Assembly: GCA_009746045.1 (NCBI GenBank)
Contig: RPFO01000130.1
Location: forward strand, 186,001 to 250,000
DNA from: Mesostigma viride
Taxonomy: Eukaryota; Streptophyta; Mesostigmatophyceae; Mesostigmatales; Mesostigmataceae
Reading direction: 5' to 3'
DNA: 64,000 nucleotides
The number at the start of each line of letters is the position of its first letter. Position 1 is the stretch's first letter. Both the position numbers and the translations under genes were made by a program. Below the pieces are notes generated by a model, which was given only the letters and a program-made list of their open reading frames with translations, had not been told where the DNA came from and made no database searches. Shown one piece after another: positions 1-10,645 of this stretch.

Positions 1-829
1 ATCCTGTAGCCCCCCCCACCAAGCGCGCAGCCATCATCCTGTAGCCCCCCCCACCAAGCGCGCAGCCATCATCCTGTAGCCCCCCACCACCAAGCGCGCA
101 GCCATCATCCTGTAGCCCCCCACCACCAAGCGCGCAGCCATCATCCTGTAGCCCCCCCCACCAAGCGCGCAGCCATCATCCTGTAGCCCCCCCCACCAAG
201 CGCGCAGCCATCCTCCTGTAGCCCCCCCCACCAAGCGCGCAGCCATCATCCTGTAGCCCCCCCCACCAAGCGCGCAGCCATCATCCTGTAGCCCCCCCCA
301 CCAAGCGCGCAGCCATCATCCTGTAGCCCCCCCCACCAAGCGCGCAGCCATCATCCTGTAGCCCCCCACCACCAAGCGCGCAGCCATCATCCTGTAGCCC
401 CCCCCCACCAAGCGCGCAGCCATCATCCTGTAGCCCCCCCCACCAAGCGCGCAGCCATCATCCTGTAGCCCCCCCCACCAAGCGCGCAGCCATCATCCTG
501 TAGCCCCCCCCCACCAAGCGCGCAGCCATCATCCTGTAGCCCCCCCACCAAGCGCGCAGCCATCATCCTGTAGCCCCCCCCCACCAAGCGCGCAGCCATC
601 ATCCTGTAGCCCCCCCCACCAAGCGCGCAGCCATCATCCTGTAGCCCCCCCCACCAAGCGCGCAGCCATCATCCTGTAGCCCCCCACCACCAAGCGCGCA
701 GCCATCATCCTGTAGCCCCCCCCCACCAAGCGCGCAGCCATCATCCTGTAGCCCCCCCCCACCAAGCGCGCAGCCATCATCCTGTAGCCCCCCCCACCAA
801 GCGCGCAGCCATCATCCTTTAGCCCCCCC
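1..829. repeat. 35-bp C-rich minisatellite, left array
   Basis: About 23-24 head-to-tail copies of a 35-bp unit built on CATCCTGTAGC, a run of seven to nine C, then ACCAAGCGCGCAGC. Copies differ mainly in C-run length and by a CACC insertion. The last copy has CTTTAG in place of CTGTAG. The array starts at the window edge, so its true length is unknown. The same array occurs in reverse orientation at 29861-30351. Confidence 0.95.
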
Positions 830-2395
830 GTGATTCACCTTCTTTCCTCTGCCAGCGCACCTATCTGGAACGCCTTGTCCGATATTGCCCTCTTTGTGGC
901 CTTTCAACCAAGGCATCTTACTTGTTGGTTGAAAATGGATTTGTCGCTAACTCCTATCCTGCCTTCCCATCTGCACCCACCCACCTTTTGGCCCCCCGGC
1001 CTCGTGCCTTGCCTTCCCCTTCCCCTTCCCCTCGCGACTCCCCCCCCAACCCCCATTCCCGGCCCTTCCAGGCATGCCCATGAGCAGCGCATCATCTCAA
1101 CGCCGGCTCAAGCTGCGTGTGCACCTCAAAATTTCCGAGGAGAAGTTCTGGCAACAAATGCCCCGCTTCCTGTCCCACATGTCTGGCCAGCTCGCCTTAG
1201 ATGTGGGTAGCCTAAAGGTCAACGCGGTCACTGCAAGCTCGCACACCATCGCCGCCGCAAGAGGAGCGCCCCAGTGGTTCCAGACACAATTAGAAGGCTC
1301 CAGCCCAGGGTCCATGCCCCCTCAAGAGTTGTGATACTGTGCATGGCAATGGTTATTACCGGTGGCGGCGGGGCGAGTAGCCTCGACACACTCACCGCGA
1401 GTGCCAGCGATGCATACGCCAGCATGCTATCCCCAGGGCATGGGACACCGAGATGCATCGGCCAAAACCCCACGGGCAAACAACCTCGCACGCCGGTGGG
1501 ACCATCCCCTCGCACAACCGACCTCCCTTATCCTGGGGCAGCCACTGCAGAGGCTGTCACATCCCCCGGAGGAGGGAGCGATGTGGGGGCCTCAGGCCGA
1601 GGATGTGTCGAAGAGTCAGCTGGCTATAGGGGACTGATGCTTCGAAGGGGGAGTTTGTTTCTAAGGGTGCACTCGCACTGACCACGATGACGGAGAAATC
1701 ATCGGCCATCTCTCACCCTGCTGTATCGCATGGTGGCAGTGGCGGGTATGGTGGAAGCCTGGTCGAGTGACAGCAGCCCTCGGTGGAGACCATAAAGACA
1801 CCGACCGCCCCGACAATCACCACCCTGCAAAAGGCGGGGGGTGTACGAGGGTCTGCAGTGCTGGGCAGCCCCAAGGAAAACGCCGCTCTCTTGTCGCCAT
1901 CTGCTGGCATCCGGGTGGGATTGAGCACACTTTTCCTACCCCCACAGCAACAATGATCAGGCCCGGACTCCTCTGGATCCTCCTCGCTGGTCCAAGTAGC
2001 AGTCCTGTTGCGGCCCGGCCCTTTGAACGGGCGCAACAATGAAATAAATTGTCTGTGGCTTGTTTTCATAGTCCACAGGACTTTAGGACTCATTTCGGGA
2101 CTTGTTTGGGACTTTGTTCTTAGTTCAGGACTTTTGTGTGTAACTATGATATTTTTTTTTATTCGGACTAATTATTTTGGGCCTAGGTTGAAGTACAAGA
2201 TCTTCTAGGGGCCGGGTCGGCCCAAGTCATCAGACAGAATCTTTTGGGTGTCGTTTTGGCATCTCTGGAAGGTCGGCGGTCATGTCGGCGCGCCTGCTTA
2301 CTAGCGTGCCAGGTTGATAAATGGAGCGCAGCCTGGTTGAAATTGGTCCGAGGACGAAGGTCTCGTCCTCTTGCAAGTGGAATAAACGATATTTA
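830..2395 (+). repeat. Left arm of a long inverted repeat (non-satellite part)
   Basis: This stretch matches the reverse complement of about 28285-29860 with only small indels and substitutions, for example near 1355 and 1485. Both arms keep the same 126-codon open frame (830-1210 here), and a 66-codon frame (2008-2208) differs by one residue. Some frames look coding-like: a segment near 1090-1240 resembles an extracellular alpha/beta segment, and another near 1690-1950 is Ser/Thr/Pro-rich. I see no full gene. AATAAA-like AT-rich sequence near 2040 could be a 3' UTR. The arm could be one end of a large element or half of an inverted duplication of a gene fragment. Confidence 0.85.
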
Positions 2396-2640
2396 GTGTG
2401 AATTAATCAATAATTAATAGATTTAGTGTGAAGAGCAACCCCATCAAATATATGTACCCGCTGACAGCTTTAGAAGGATTGGCCGGCGTGATCAATGATT
2501 CCTAATTTGGCTGGGCATGCTTAATTAGATGTCATAAGGACAAGTTTCAGCCCGTTGAGCAGCTACGTGAAAGCGTGCATTTGTTTCCCGTGCTGATGCA
2601 GACGATATTTTCGGTTTTCTCTGAATATTGTTTAATTACA
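2396..2640. other. AT-rich spacer between left arm and LINE block
   Basis: AT-rich sequence with TTAATT-like clusters near 2400-2420, comparable to the LINE tails seen elsewhere in the window. No coding sequence or RNA gene is visible. Confidence 0.5.
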
Positions 2641-2790
2641 GGTCGACACTATGGATAGCTCAGCAGGCTCCGAGCCCGCCCAACCTGGGCGTTTTGTTCT
2701 CACACGGCGTGCCCGGGGCCGAGCGCGGCTGGGACGCCACCCATGGACTTTCCAGGATATACGCTAGGCATATGGATATTTTACCCCACC
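2641..2790 (+). pseudogene. Remnant of LINE ORF2 C-terminus
   Basis: The frame opening at 2650 reads a short basic segment (QPGRFVLTRRARGRAR) that closely matches the ORF2 C-terminal part at about 17310-17400 and the copy at 24133. It therefore looks like the tail of an older LINE lying directly upstream of the ORF1 start of the next LINE, not a gene start. It ends at a stop near 2790. Confidence 0.55.
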
Positions 2791-2813
2791 GCTCCGCCGA
2801 ACAGCGACCCTGC

Positions 2814-3548
2814 CATGGATACCCGCGAGGAGGCCTTTTCTGCCGAGGAAGGTGCCGAGTTTTACCTGGCAAATGGCCAGGCCTTAACGCCATCATGTGC
2901 CTGTCCCGAGCTGCCGCCCTCACCATCCTGCAACTGGCTACCGAGAAAAAGTGCGAGATCCGGGACTGCAACCAACAGGTTACCCACCTGTCGGACATTT
3001 TCCACGACAACCCCGACAACACCGACCTCTGCCTCACAGTCTGGTGGACGTGCTCCCGTCTTTCTGACAGCGCCCTTGAGCGCTGTGTCATGGCCTCTCT
3101 GGACCTGGGAGCCGACCCCACTGTTGCTGCCGCCATCACCGCCAGGCAAGTCGCCAATACCTGCTTCGATCACCTCCCCTCCCTCCTCAACGCTGCCCTC
3201 AACCCTGTCCACGACCACCTCGCCACCCACCACGCCCATTCCACACACGCCGATCGACACCTCCATCCACTCCGCCATCACCCACATTGCAGCAGGACTG
3301 CAGCAGCAGCAGCAGCAGCAGCAGCAGCTCCTCCAGTGCAGCTCCAGCAACAACTTGCCACCTCCATAACCCCTGCCAAGACCACCTATGCCGCCACGCT
3401 TCAGAACCCTACGGAGCTCGTCAACGAAATCAAAACAGCCGTCAAGGCCAGCACACGGGATGCTATGCACAAACCCATTAGCTCATGCAGTATTGTGGTA
3501 CGTGGCATCCCCTCGAACATCAACGATGCACGCCTGGGCACCTACCTC
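2814..3548 (+). pseudogene. L1-like LINE ORF1, N-terminal part (interrupted)
   Basis: ORF1 of the + strand LINE, probably the RNA-binding chaperone of the retrotransposition particle. I place the start at ATG 2814 (MDTREEAFSAEEG). The frame shifts near 2880, then continues through a His/Ser/Pro-rich stretch and a polyglutamine/polyalanine CAG tract near 3300-3330. It then enters the conserved C-terminal region (SSCSIVVRGIP). The copia element cuts it at 3548, and the reading frame resumes in register at 13316. The N-terminal frameshift and the 9.8-kb insertion make it non-functional as it stands. Assignment to the L1 ORF1p-like group rests on the layout of the C-terminal domain. Confidence 0.7.
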
Positions 3549-4006
3549 AGTTGGATGGAGTCGAACGACGATAGACAACTGCTGAAGCTGAAAGCGAATG
3601 ATGATTGTATTAGCAATAACACAATGAGAGAGCAATGGAAGCTGAGGGCTCAGAATGGAACGTCTGGGCAAACTCGGGTGCTGCGGCACTCCCCAGTGCT
3701 ACGCCTATATGCCTATGGCGGTGCTACCTGCAGCACCTCACCAGTGGACAACTGTACACTGCAATGCCATGCGACCACGTCACTAGCATCAACTACACTC
3801 GGCCCGTCCAGAACCGGATAACCCGGGTCTGGCGGGTCGAGCTAGAGCCTAGGCACAGTCTGGCACTAACCGCACATCGGTCCACATGACACCTCAGTAC
3901 CGTACACCCTGCCGTACTGTACTGAGGTGTCCCGCTCAGCCGCGGTAGGCAATACGCGGCGCGCAGGCCGGAAATCCGTGTGTCAGCCTAAGCATCTCAT
4001 CTAACT
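3549..4006 (-). repeat. Copia 3' LTR
   Basis: 458 bp, the left copy of a direct repeat pair. It starts AGTTGGATG and ends CATCTAACT, imperfect inverted termini. Apart from a 2-nt indel near the outer end (GGATGGAG against GGATGCGGAG) I see no difference from the other LTR. An internal inverted repeat (ACACCTCAGTAC...GTACTGAGGTGT, about 3888-3930) could form a hairpin. Confidence 0.93.
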
Positions 4007-5076
4007 CCCATTATGTTTTCCTTTCAGGTTGAAGGCTAGCGACTTCAAGCCTGACCCTGCCCAGCTAGGAGACTGACTCCAAGCTGACTGAGGTGCTGAG
4101 CAACTGACACCCATACTGCAACATCTGGACTGAAAAAGATGGGCCCCAGAACTCGTGCAATACTTGTGATGGCATCACGTTTAGCTCAACATGCCCGGGG
4201 AGTTCCTCCTCCTCGCGAGCTCACAAGGGAGATAGCTATGCCTGTCTGCCTATCCAGGGAGTGCATCACCAGCCAAGAGAGCCATTGTCAAAAAAATGCC
4301 AAGGTAACCGTTTAAGAGGTTCCATGTTGTTCCATCATCATCGCCCACTCAGAGAAAAAATACCCAGCCAGGCTGGGTCAACTGAGCTCAGGTTACCTGC
4401 AACCTGAGTGGTGACAGTAGACAGGTTGATTGCACCCTGCACTGTCCATGTTGTACCTGCACAACATGTGAGGACCAGCCACCCCTGCCCTGCACAGAGG
4501 GGGCTGAAGTCCTAGTGACAGGTGACAGGACTATGACATCCTGGACCTGGCCACATTGCACCTGCACAACGTGTGGGGACCAGCCACCCCTGCCCTGCAC
4601 AGTGGTGGCTGAAGTCCTGGTGACAGGTGACAGGAATATTGCATCCTGCACCTGGGCTGAGCACGTTGTACTAGACAACATGACAGCACCCATGCCTTTA
4701 CTGCCACTGAACAGTGAGGCCAGGTGGCCCAGGAGAGCCACAGTGAACTGCGGTCCTGGGTAACCACCTGTCAAGGGAGCTGTGACCCTCCACTTGAATG
4801 GGAGGCACCTGAGCCACTGAGCTCAAGGCCAATCCACCAAGGCATACACCCTAGTGGAGAAAGAATGTGAGATACATCCCCTGCCCACCTATGAAGGTGG
4901 GCAGAACGAAATTCCATGGTGTTGAGAAAATCAAAACAGATTTTATTTGCATAGGGCACGCAGATGTATGAAAACAGACTCCAAACCAACCCCCCTTGCT
5001 GGAAGCCACAACCTACCCCTTGGACCTGCCCAAGGGGTACTGGGTTACCTAGGCGGCCCTGGTGAACAGGACCCTG
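4007..5076 (-). other. Copia 3' non-coding region with polypurine tract and tandem repeat
   Basis: Next to the LTR the - strand reads CCTGAAAGGAAAACATAATG, a good polypurine tract for plus-strand priming (about 4007-4030). Around 4435-4650 a segment of about 105 bp is repeated twice (GACCAGCCACCCCTGCCCTG at 4473 and 4578). No coding sequence is evident between here and the RNase H stop at 5077. Confidence 0.7.
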
Positions 5077-5614
5077 CTAGGCGTCCCCCCTATGGGGCAG
5101 GGTTGCCTGCTTGCCATAGGGGTTCATCAAGTGGTACAACAGCTGGTATTGGTCAGCTGCCTGCTGAGGCACTTTAGTGAGTGCATCAGCAGCGTTGTGT
5201 TTGTCCTCCACGTGACGGGTGGACTCCCAGTAGGTGGACTCCTGTTTAAGGACCACCCAGTCAAGATCAGTATGCACAGCATAGGGGTTAGCAAGGAAAC
5301 TGAGGACTGACTGACTGTCCGTGAGCAAGTGTGCCACCACCCCAGCATTGCTGCCTGCTTGCATCTGCAACCAAACCAGCACATGATTCAAGTACCTGGC
5401 ATGAAGCACTGCTGACACCACTGCCCTGCACTCAGCAGCATTGCTGCTGACAGCCTTGCGTCTATGCAACCGGCTGTACCATGAAATGAGAGACAAGGGT
5501 GCATCATCATTCTGCACAAAATACAAGCCTGACTCCCTTGCCTGCAACTTGGTAATCTGCCTGGACTCCATGGAACTATCCATCATAGCTTGGATGTGAA
5601 TGGTTTTGTGGAGA
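5077..5614 (-). pseudogene. Copia pol: RNase H
   Basis: Ty1/copia-type RNase H, which degrades the RNA of the RNA-DNA hybrid during reverse transcription. Family landmarks are visible in order: SWYSRLHRRKAVSSNAAECRA with the acidic residue of AEC, then LLTDSQSVL, then HNAADALTK near the C-terminus. The frame stops at 5077. Upstream it is separated from RT by the nested LINE copy 5615-6288. Removing that copy and one 10-bp duplication joins RT to RNase H in one frame, so the break is due to the insertion alone. Confidence 0.85.
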
Positions 5615-6288
5615 AGGCGGCTCCCCCACCAGTCCCACTCACCTTCTCCTCCCCTGAGGATAAGCAGCGGTTCCTCTCTCGTCGCAAGCGGTTGCACGAC
5701 CTCACCTGGACGCTGGATGACGACCTCACCCCCGCTCAGCAACAGCAGCGACGCGACCTGTGGCCGGAATACCTCCGCCATAAGCAGGACCCCCAGAAGC
5801 CCAAGGTGTACTGGAGGGGCGGGGACCTGATGATCAACCACAAGATGTGGACGCCCCCAGCGGGCTAGAATAGCAATAGCCCTAGCTTGTAACCATTGGC
5901 GTCACTGCCGCTACGGCAGCCATGCCTAGAATGTTGCCTAGCTGTGCCAACACACCTAGTCACGTGCCGCCAACGCACGGTACACAACCAGCCATAGCCT
6001 TAGCCTAGTCCTAGTACAGCCATGCTACGCCCTGGCTATGTTCAGATTACTTGCCCACGCTCCTTGCTATGATATGCTCACATGGGTCTTATTGCACCCA
6101 CAGTTTGCCGGATCGTTAGCCTGTCCTTTTAGCTAGCCGCGCCCGATTGCAGCTGTGGCATGCCTTCGGCATGAAGGAGACTGGGGGTCTCTGCCCTTTC
6201 TCCTGTAGTGCACACACAGGGATTAAAAGCACTTCGGTGCTCCGTGACTCCCCAACGGGAGCACGAGTTTAATTAATTAATTAATTAA
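5615..6288 (+). mobile_element. 5'-truncated ORF1-only LINE inside copia pol
   Basis: Insert flanked by the 10-bp duplication TTTGTGGAGA (5605-5614 and 6289-6298). It codes the last 80 or so residues of an ORF1-type protein ending at 5866-5868 (motifs FLSRRKRL, DDLTPAQQQQRR, VYWRGGDL). About 400 bp of 3' UTR follow, with a terminal hairpin (GTGCTCC ... GGGAGCAC) and a (TTAA)n tail at 6268-6288. No ORF2 lies between ORF1 and the tail, so this is an ORF1-only derivative that must have used reverse transcriptase supplied in trans. Confidence 0.88.
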
Positions 6289-7388
6289 TTTGTGGAGATC
6301 CAAAGAATGCAAGATAAGGGGAGGGCCTTCCTGGAGAGTTTTGGTGATGGCTTTGTGACCTACTTGCATCAAGACATCATCATCAACTCTGCTAACCACA
6401 GCCAGGTGAGGTGCACACGTTGAGCACAACCACCCCAGCTTGCCTCTAATGGTAGGACAGGCTCCAGGTTTGATTTTTGTTTGCAAAACCTCCAAGCAGC
6501 TGTGCATGTAATCATTGGGAGAGTAAAGTGCACACACCCACTGGTTTTGATGCTGCTGGAGTTGTAACATTGTGCCACAAAATTTTATGGCAGTGGTGCC
6601 CAGCTCTACTTGCTTGCCAATCTCAAAATGCTGTGACACTTGTTGAATAAAATCATCTACAGCACGCCTTGGCCCAGCAATCAGCTGATCATCCCCATGC
6701 CACACAAAGGTGAGTATGCCATGAGGGTGTGGGACCACAAAGAAGCAAGGGTCTATGTCATCATATCTAGCCCCTAGCTTTTCAAACACAGCCTGAGCTG
6801 ACATCCTGAAAATTCGAGGAGCTGATTGCAGCCCTTCAACACCTATGTTAGCTTTCAGGTACTGCTGAGGGATGTGTTTTGCCCAAACTCTGGGAGTGGA
6901 GACTACATACACCTGACCATGCCACACTTGTTGTGCTATCTCAGGTGAGCCTTTCAAGAAAGCCCTTTTAATGTCTGTAGCCTTACATACATAGTCATCC
7001 CCATCATTGAGATGACCCACAAAGACAGACAGCAAGATTTTTAGGGATGTTTGCTGAATGCCTGGCGTGTACAACTCTGCCTCTGTCAGATCAGTGGTGC
7101 CCTTGAACTCTGTCACACAAGGTCTAGCATGAAAATGACTGACCCATCTGCTGCTGGCTTATGTTTACACACAAACTTCAGGCGCAAGTGCTTGCACCCT
7201 GCAGGCTTTTTGTCAATAGGTGTGACAGGTGGAGTATGAGAAGGGCTAAGAGGATCTGGCACTACCCATTCTTCCCTGGCCTTGTTAAAGGCCTCCACCC
7301 ATTTTAGGAATCCTATGTGTGTGCGACAGTCTTGCTCTATCTGTTCATAAGAAAGAGGAGACATTTTAGCCACATCATGCTTGCCCAA
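6289..7388 (-). pseudogene. Copia pol: reverse transcriptase
   Basis: Ty1/copia reverse transcriptase. Visible motifs on the - strand: ATDIKRAFLKG with the first catalytic aspartate (near 6980), and the YVDD-box equivalent VWHGDDQLIAG (near 6690-6710), in which His replaces the usual Tyr/Val. A frameshift near 7130 separates the N-terminal part (7113-7388) from the main part (6277-7116 as an open frame). The 3' end runs into the LINE insert at 6288. A further frameshift near 7388, beside short A/C runs, separates RT from the protease segment. The unusual HGDD box may lower activity or be lineage-specific. Confidence 0.85.
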
Positions 7389-8345
7389 TCCAAATGAGTG
7401 GGATGAAGTTTTTGGTTGTGAACCAAGTCTGCCACACAGGGTTCTTGCCCTGGGGCATACTTGGGTGTAGCAAATTTTACAGAAGCAATGTTGGTGTTAA
7501 GAAGTTTTTCAAGAGAAATTTTGAAATGATTCAGATCAACACCACCCAGGTCCTGGATGGATAGTCTATCACTGGAGATAATGACACCAGGGTAACAGAG
7601 AAAAGGATCCCCCAACAAAGCATTCCCTTTATAACCTTCCAATACCTGAAAAGGAGTGGGATACCGAGTATAGTCAACATGACCTGACCTAATACCTTGA
7701 GGGATGACTGCCCTGAGAAATCAGCCACATGGTGCCAGGGTGAAGGTTCCAAAGGCATATGGGGCACAGCCAGGGCACTGATAATGCTGACCTGGGCTTG
7801 TGTGTCCACTGCAACCATAAATGGGCTATTGTCATGCTGCCCAACCTTCCCCACCTTAGCTGATCCTGCAGCAGTTTGAGCTTTAGCTCTATGAGCTGCT
7901 TGTAAAATGCGAACAGCGTCTGCTAGGCTGCGTTTGGAAGGTGCAGCTAGTGGCTGAGCTATGTTCACACTTGAAGAGGTGATAGGTTGCTGATCACCTG
8001 TTTTGCCAATGTGACCCTCTGCTGCAGGGGGCCAAGCCTGCAGTGACTGCCTACAATCATCAAGGGTGACCTGGGTGTCACAGTGGGTGTGGCTCTCACA
8101 CTCACCAGTGGGTGTTCCAAACAACCACTCACTGGGCAACGCTGGGATGCCAGGCAACTGTACAGGGCTGTCGGCCAACAGCTCTTCCTCCTCTGCCACG
8201 TCTGACACAGTTGGAAAATACAATTTCATCCTGTGAGGTGAACACCTGTGAATCTTTCCCGTGTCATTGTGTTTAACTAACACTGTCCTGCCAGTGGTGT
8301 TAAATTTTAGGATGGTGGCTGGCCCATGCCAGGTACCCACCTTGC
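7389..8345 (-). pseudogene. Copia pol: integrase C-terminus plus aspartic protease, placed after integrase
   Basis: The frame 7531-8340 begins with an integrase C-terminal segment (GTWHGPATILKF, HRCSPHRMKLY). After a low-complexity linker it enters a retropepsin-like domain: VAVDTQAQVSIIS matches the D[TS]GA active-site loop, with Gln replacing Gly. After a frameshift near 7658 (GGG run) come the C-terminal protease strands with ALLGDPFL, matching the ILG motif. In known copia elements the protease precedes integrase, so this order is atypical. No other protease motif is visible between the zinc knuckles and integrase. Confidence 0.65.
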
Positions 8346-9501
8346 CTAGTCCCGACTCCTTGTAGAATAGGACCTGATCCCCTTCTTGAAGGTGGGACGT
8401 GGATGCTTTGCATCCTTGACAGCTAACCTGCTAGCTGTCTGTGCTCGCTGTGCGTTGTATAGGGCTAGTACCTCAGGTGGATAAATGCCTGCATGCAATC
8501 CATCTGGTGTAATGATCACCCCTTGTGGGGTTTTCATGAGTGGCCTCCTGTTGAGGACTTGGCACAACCTGGTGGACCACAGAGCTCTGTCAGCATATGA
8601 CCCACTGTCAGCCAGCAGATTGCCATCTTCTTTGGCTACAAGGGTTTTAATGGACCTGATGGCCCTTTCAATAATGCCTTGCCTCTCATGATCTTCTAGC
8701 CCAGCCAGATCAATAGCCTCACACCCTGGTTCATTGGCAAGACACGTGAACTGCTGATCCAGTAACAATGCCTCCACAGGGTAGTACCTGGCCTGAGCAA
8801 TCAAGAGAGCCCTGAGCAACTGTGTCTTGTCCATTCCAGGTAATGGTTCAATGGTTGTGTACCTTGACCATGCATCTTTAAGTGCCAAGTAAGATTGTCC
8901 TTTGATATGAAAGACATCTCCTACCACCCTGCCCTTGCACTTAGGTGGGGTAGCTACATGCCACTTAGGGGGTTTGGGTGCATTGAACTGACAATGCTGG
9001 CAGTGGGATCTGACCACCTGGCATGCACGTCTGAGTGCTGCCCCCCCTATTGCTGCTGCCACCACCTCTGCACTCACTTCATGCCCATAAAGGAAATGCA
9101 ACTGCAAAGCAAGCTCCTGAAAACTGATCTGAGCATCCTCTGCTGGGGACACTCTGCACACCTTGGGAACCATAGATGTGAAGGTTGGTTTAGAGACATA
9201 ATCTTCTGAAACCAGCTGTAGCACCTTTCCAGAACTGCTCACTGCTCTGACAGTGGGGCATGCAGATGAAAGAGGTGAAGCAGGCACACTCAAGCCAGCA
9301 TGAGAGGGAGACTCACACTTCTTGCCGTAAGGAGGCCGCTTGCAGTCCTTGGGGTCACCGTGGGGCGGCCCGTGGCACTTGTGGCACAGGACGTCCAAAT
9401 GCCCCAGCTCGTCCACGTTCTTGCGGCAGGTGGGCCGCAGGTGGTACTTCATGCCACAGCGGGTGCACCGCTGAGAAGACTTGTCCTCCTTGTCCTGCTT
9501 C

Positions 9502-9584
<83 letters not shown>

Positions 9585-10111
9585 GCTATTGCTGTTGTTG
9601 TTGTTGTTGCTGGAGCTGCCCCCCTTGGAGGGAGACTGCCCCTTACCCTTGCCCTTGCCCCAGCCCCTGCCCTTGCCCTTGCCCTTGCCCTTGCCCTTGC
9701 CCTTTCCCTTAAACATTTGTCCCAGCAGGGACTTCACTTCTGCCATGGTGACAGGTCTCTTGCTCCTGTCTTCCCTCTCCCTATCCTCCTCCTCCCTCTC
9801 TTCCCCCCTGACCCTCTTTACAGAGGTGCCCATGGCCCCCTGGCTAAGGGGAGCCAAGGCCAGCTTGATATAATCCAATGCCTCCTTCATGTCCTCCCAG
9901 TACTTTGCCATTCCTGTTGCAAGCATAGCGTAAGTGTTTTTGTCAAGTTTGAGTTTCTCAAGGAAGGAACGCAGCAAGAACTTGTGATCTAGCTGCTGGA
10001 CATCTGGACGTGCTTTGATGGCTAGTTCATATTTCTTTGTCTCAGCCACATAGTCCACTGATGTGACCCTGTATTCCTCTACCCACCTGAATGCCCCATA
10101 TATGTCCACAG
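8346..10111 (-). CDS. Copia Gag C-terminus, zinc knuckles and integrase
   Basis: On the - strand this frame continues the Gag capsid-like region from GAFRWVEEYRV. It then passes a Glu/Arg-rich stretch, a GKGKGK basic repeat (about 9650-9715), a poly-Asn tract (about 9500-9600), a CX2CX4HX4C zinc knuckle and a second near-CCHC knuckle. It ends in a copia integrase with HFLYGH...CQHC zinc-binding residues and D-D-E candidates (GDVFHIKG, LLLDQQF, ERQGIIERAIRS). The frame ends at 8346 because of a 1-nt loss at a C run (8379-8382); the adjoining frame carries the expected continuation. The upstream extension to 10265 is antisense LINE sequence, not part of the protein. Confidence 0.85.
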
Positions 10112-10645
10112 GTTTGAGGGGGGTGGCCGGCATCTGCTTATCGACGTTTCGGTGGCGCGGCCCTTGGCTCTTAGCCACGTGGCTGGGGCCACCCTCACGG
10201 CAGGTTACACGGCGGACCGGGCGGAGCGGGCCAAGCTCCTGGCCTACGGCGACGTCGGGCACCATCGTGTGGTGCCCTTTGTCCTGGAGGAGTTTGGGGC
10301 CATGGGGCCCCTGACCTCCGCCTTCTTCAAGGAGTGTTGCCGGCTCCGGGAGGACCGGCTGGACCTGGAGGGCCAGCGGGCCCCATGGTCGGCGCGGACC
10401 TGGACGTCATATTGGCGTCAGCGCTTGTCGGTGGCGCTGACTCGGGCCATGGCTGACATCATGCTCCGCCGTACGCGGGCTGATTTTGCGGTGCAGCAGG
10501 GCTATTAGGTTCCTCCCGTTAGGAGTTTCCATTGGTCTTATCGTAGTATAGAGATTTTACATGGCTCTGTATAGAGGTTTATTGAGCTGGGCGTTTGCTT
10601 TGGTTTGAGTGATTTCACTCTGCTGTAAGTAATTATATTATTAAT
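10112..10645 (+). mobile_element. 5'-truncated LINE 3' end inside copia gag
   Basis: A 534-bp insert flanked by the 14-bp duplication ATATATGTCCACAG (10098-10111 and 10646-10659). It codes the C-terminus of a LINE ORF2-type protein (HLLIDVSVARPLALSH, VVPFVLEEFGAMGPLT) to a stop at 10508. A 3' UTR follows that contains TGAGTGATTTCACTCTGCTG. The same UTR end recurs as a 77-bp insertion at 24815-24891. Removing the insert and one duplication restores a continuous Gag frame. Confidence 0.88.

Noticed and set aside
2340-2382. Hammerhead-ribozyme-like sequence (GTCCGAGGACGAAGG...TCGTCC), also in the right arm
   Set aside because: Only a simple GAGGACGA/TCGTCCTC hairpin is present. The CUGAUGA core box is missing on both strands.
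2628-3821. 397-codon frame as one gene
   Set aside because: It joins part of LINE ORF1 in one frame with copia LTR sequence at its 3' end; the LTR part repeats at 12853-13125.
9260-9992. + strand frames with poly-Cys, poly-Val or poly-Leu
   Set aside because: They are the reverse side of the poly-Asn and Gly-Lys tracts of copia Gag on the - strand.
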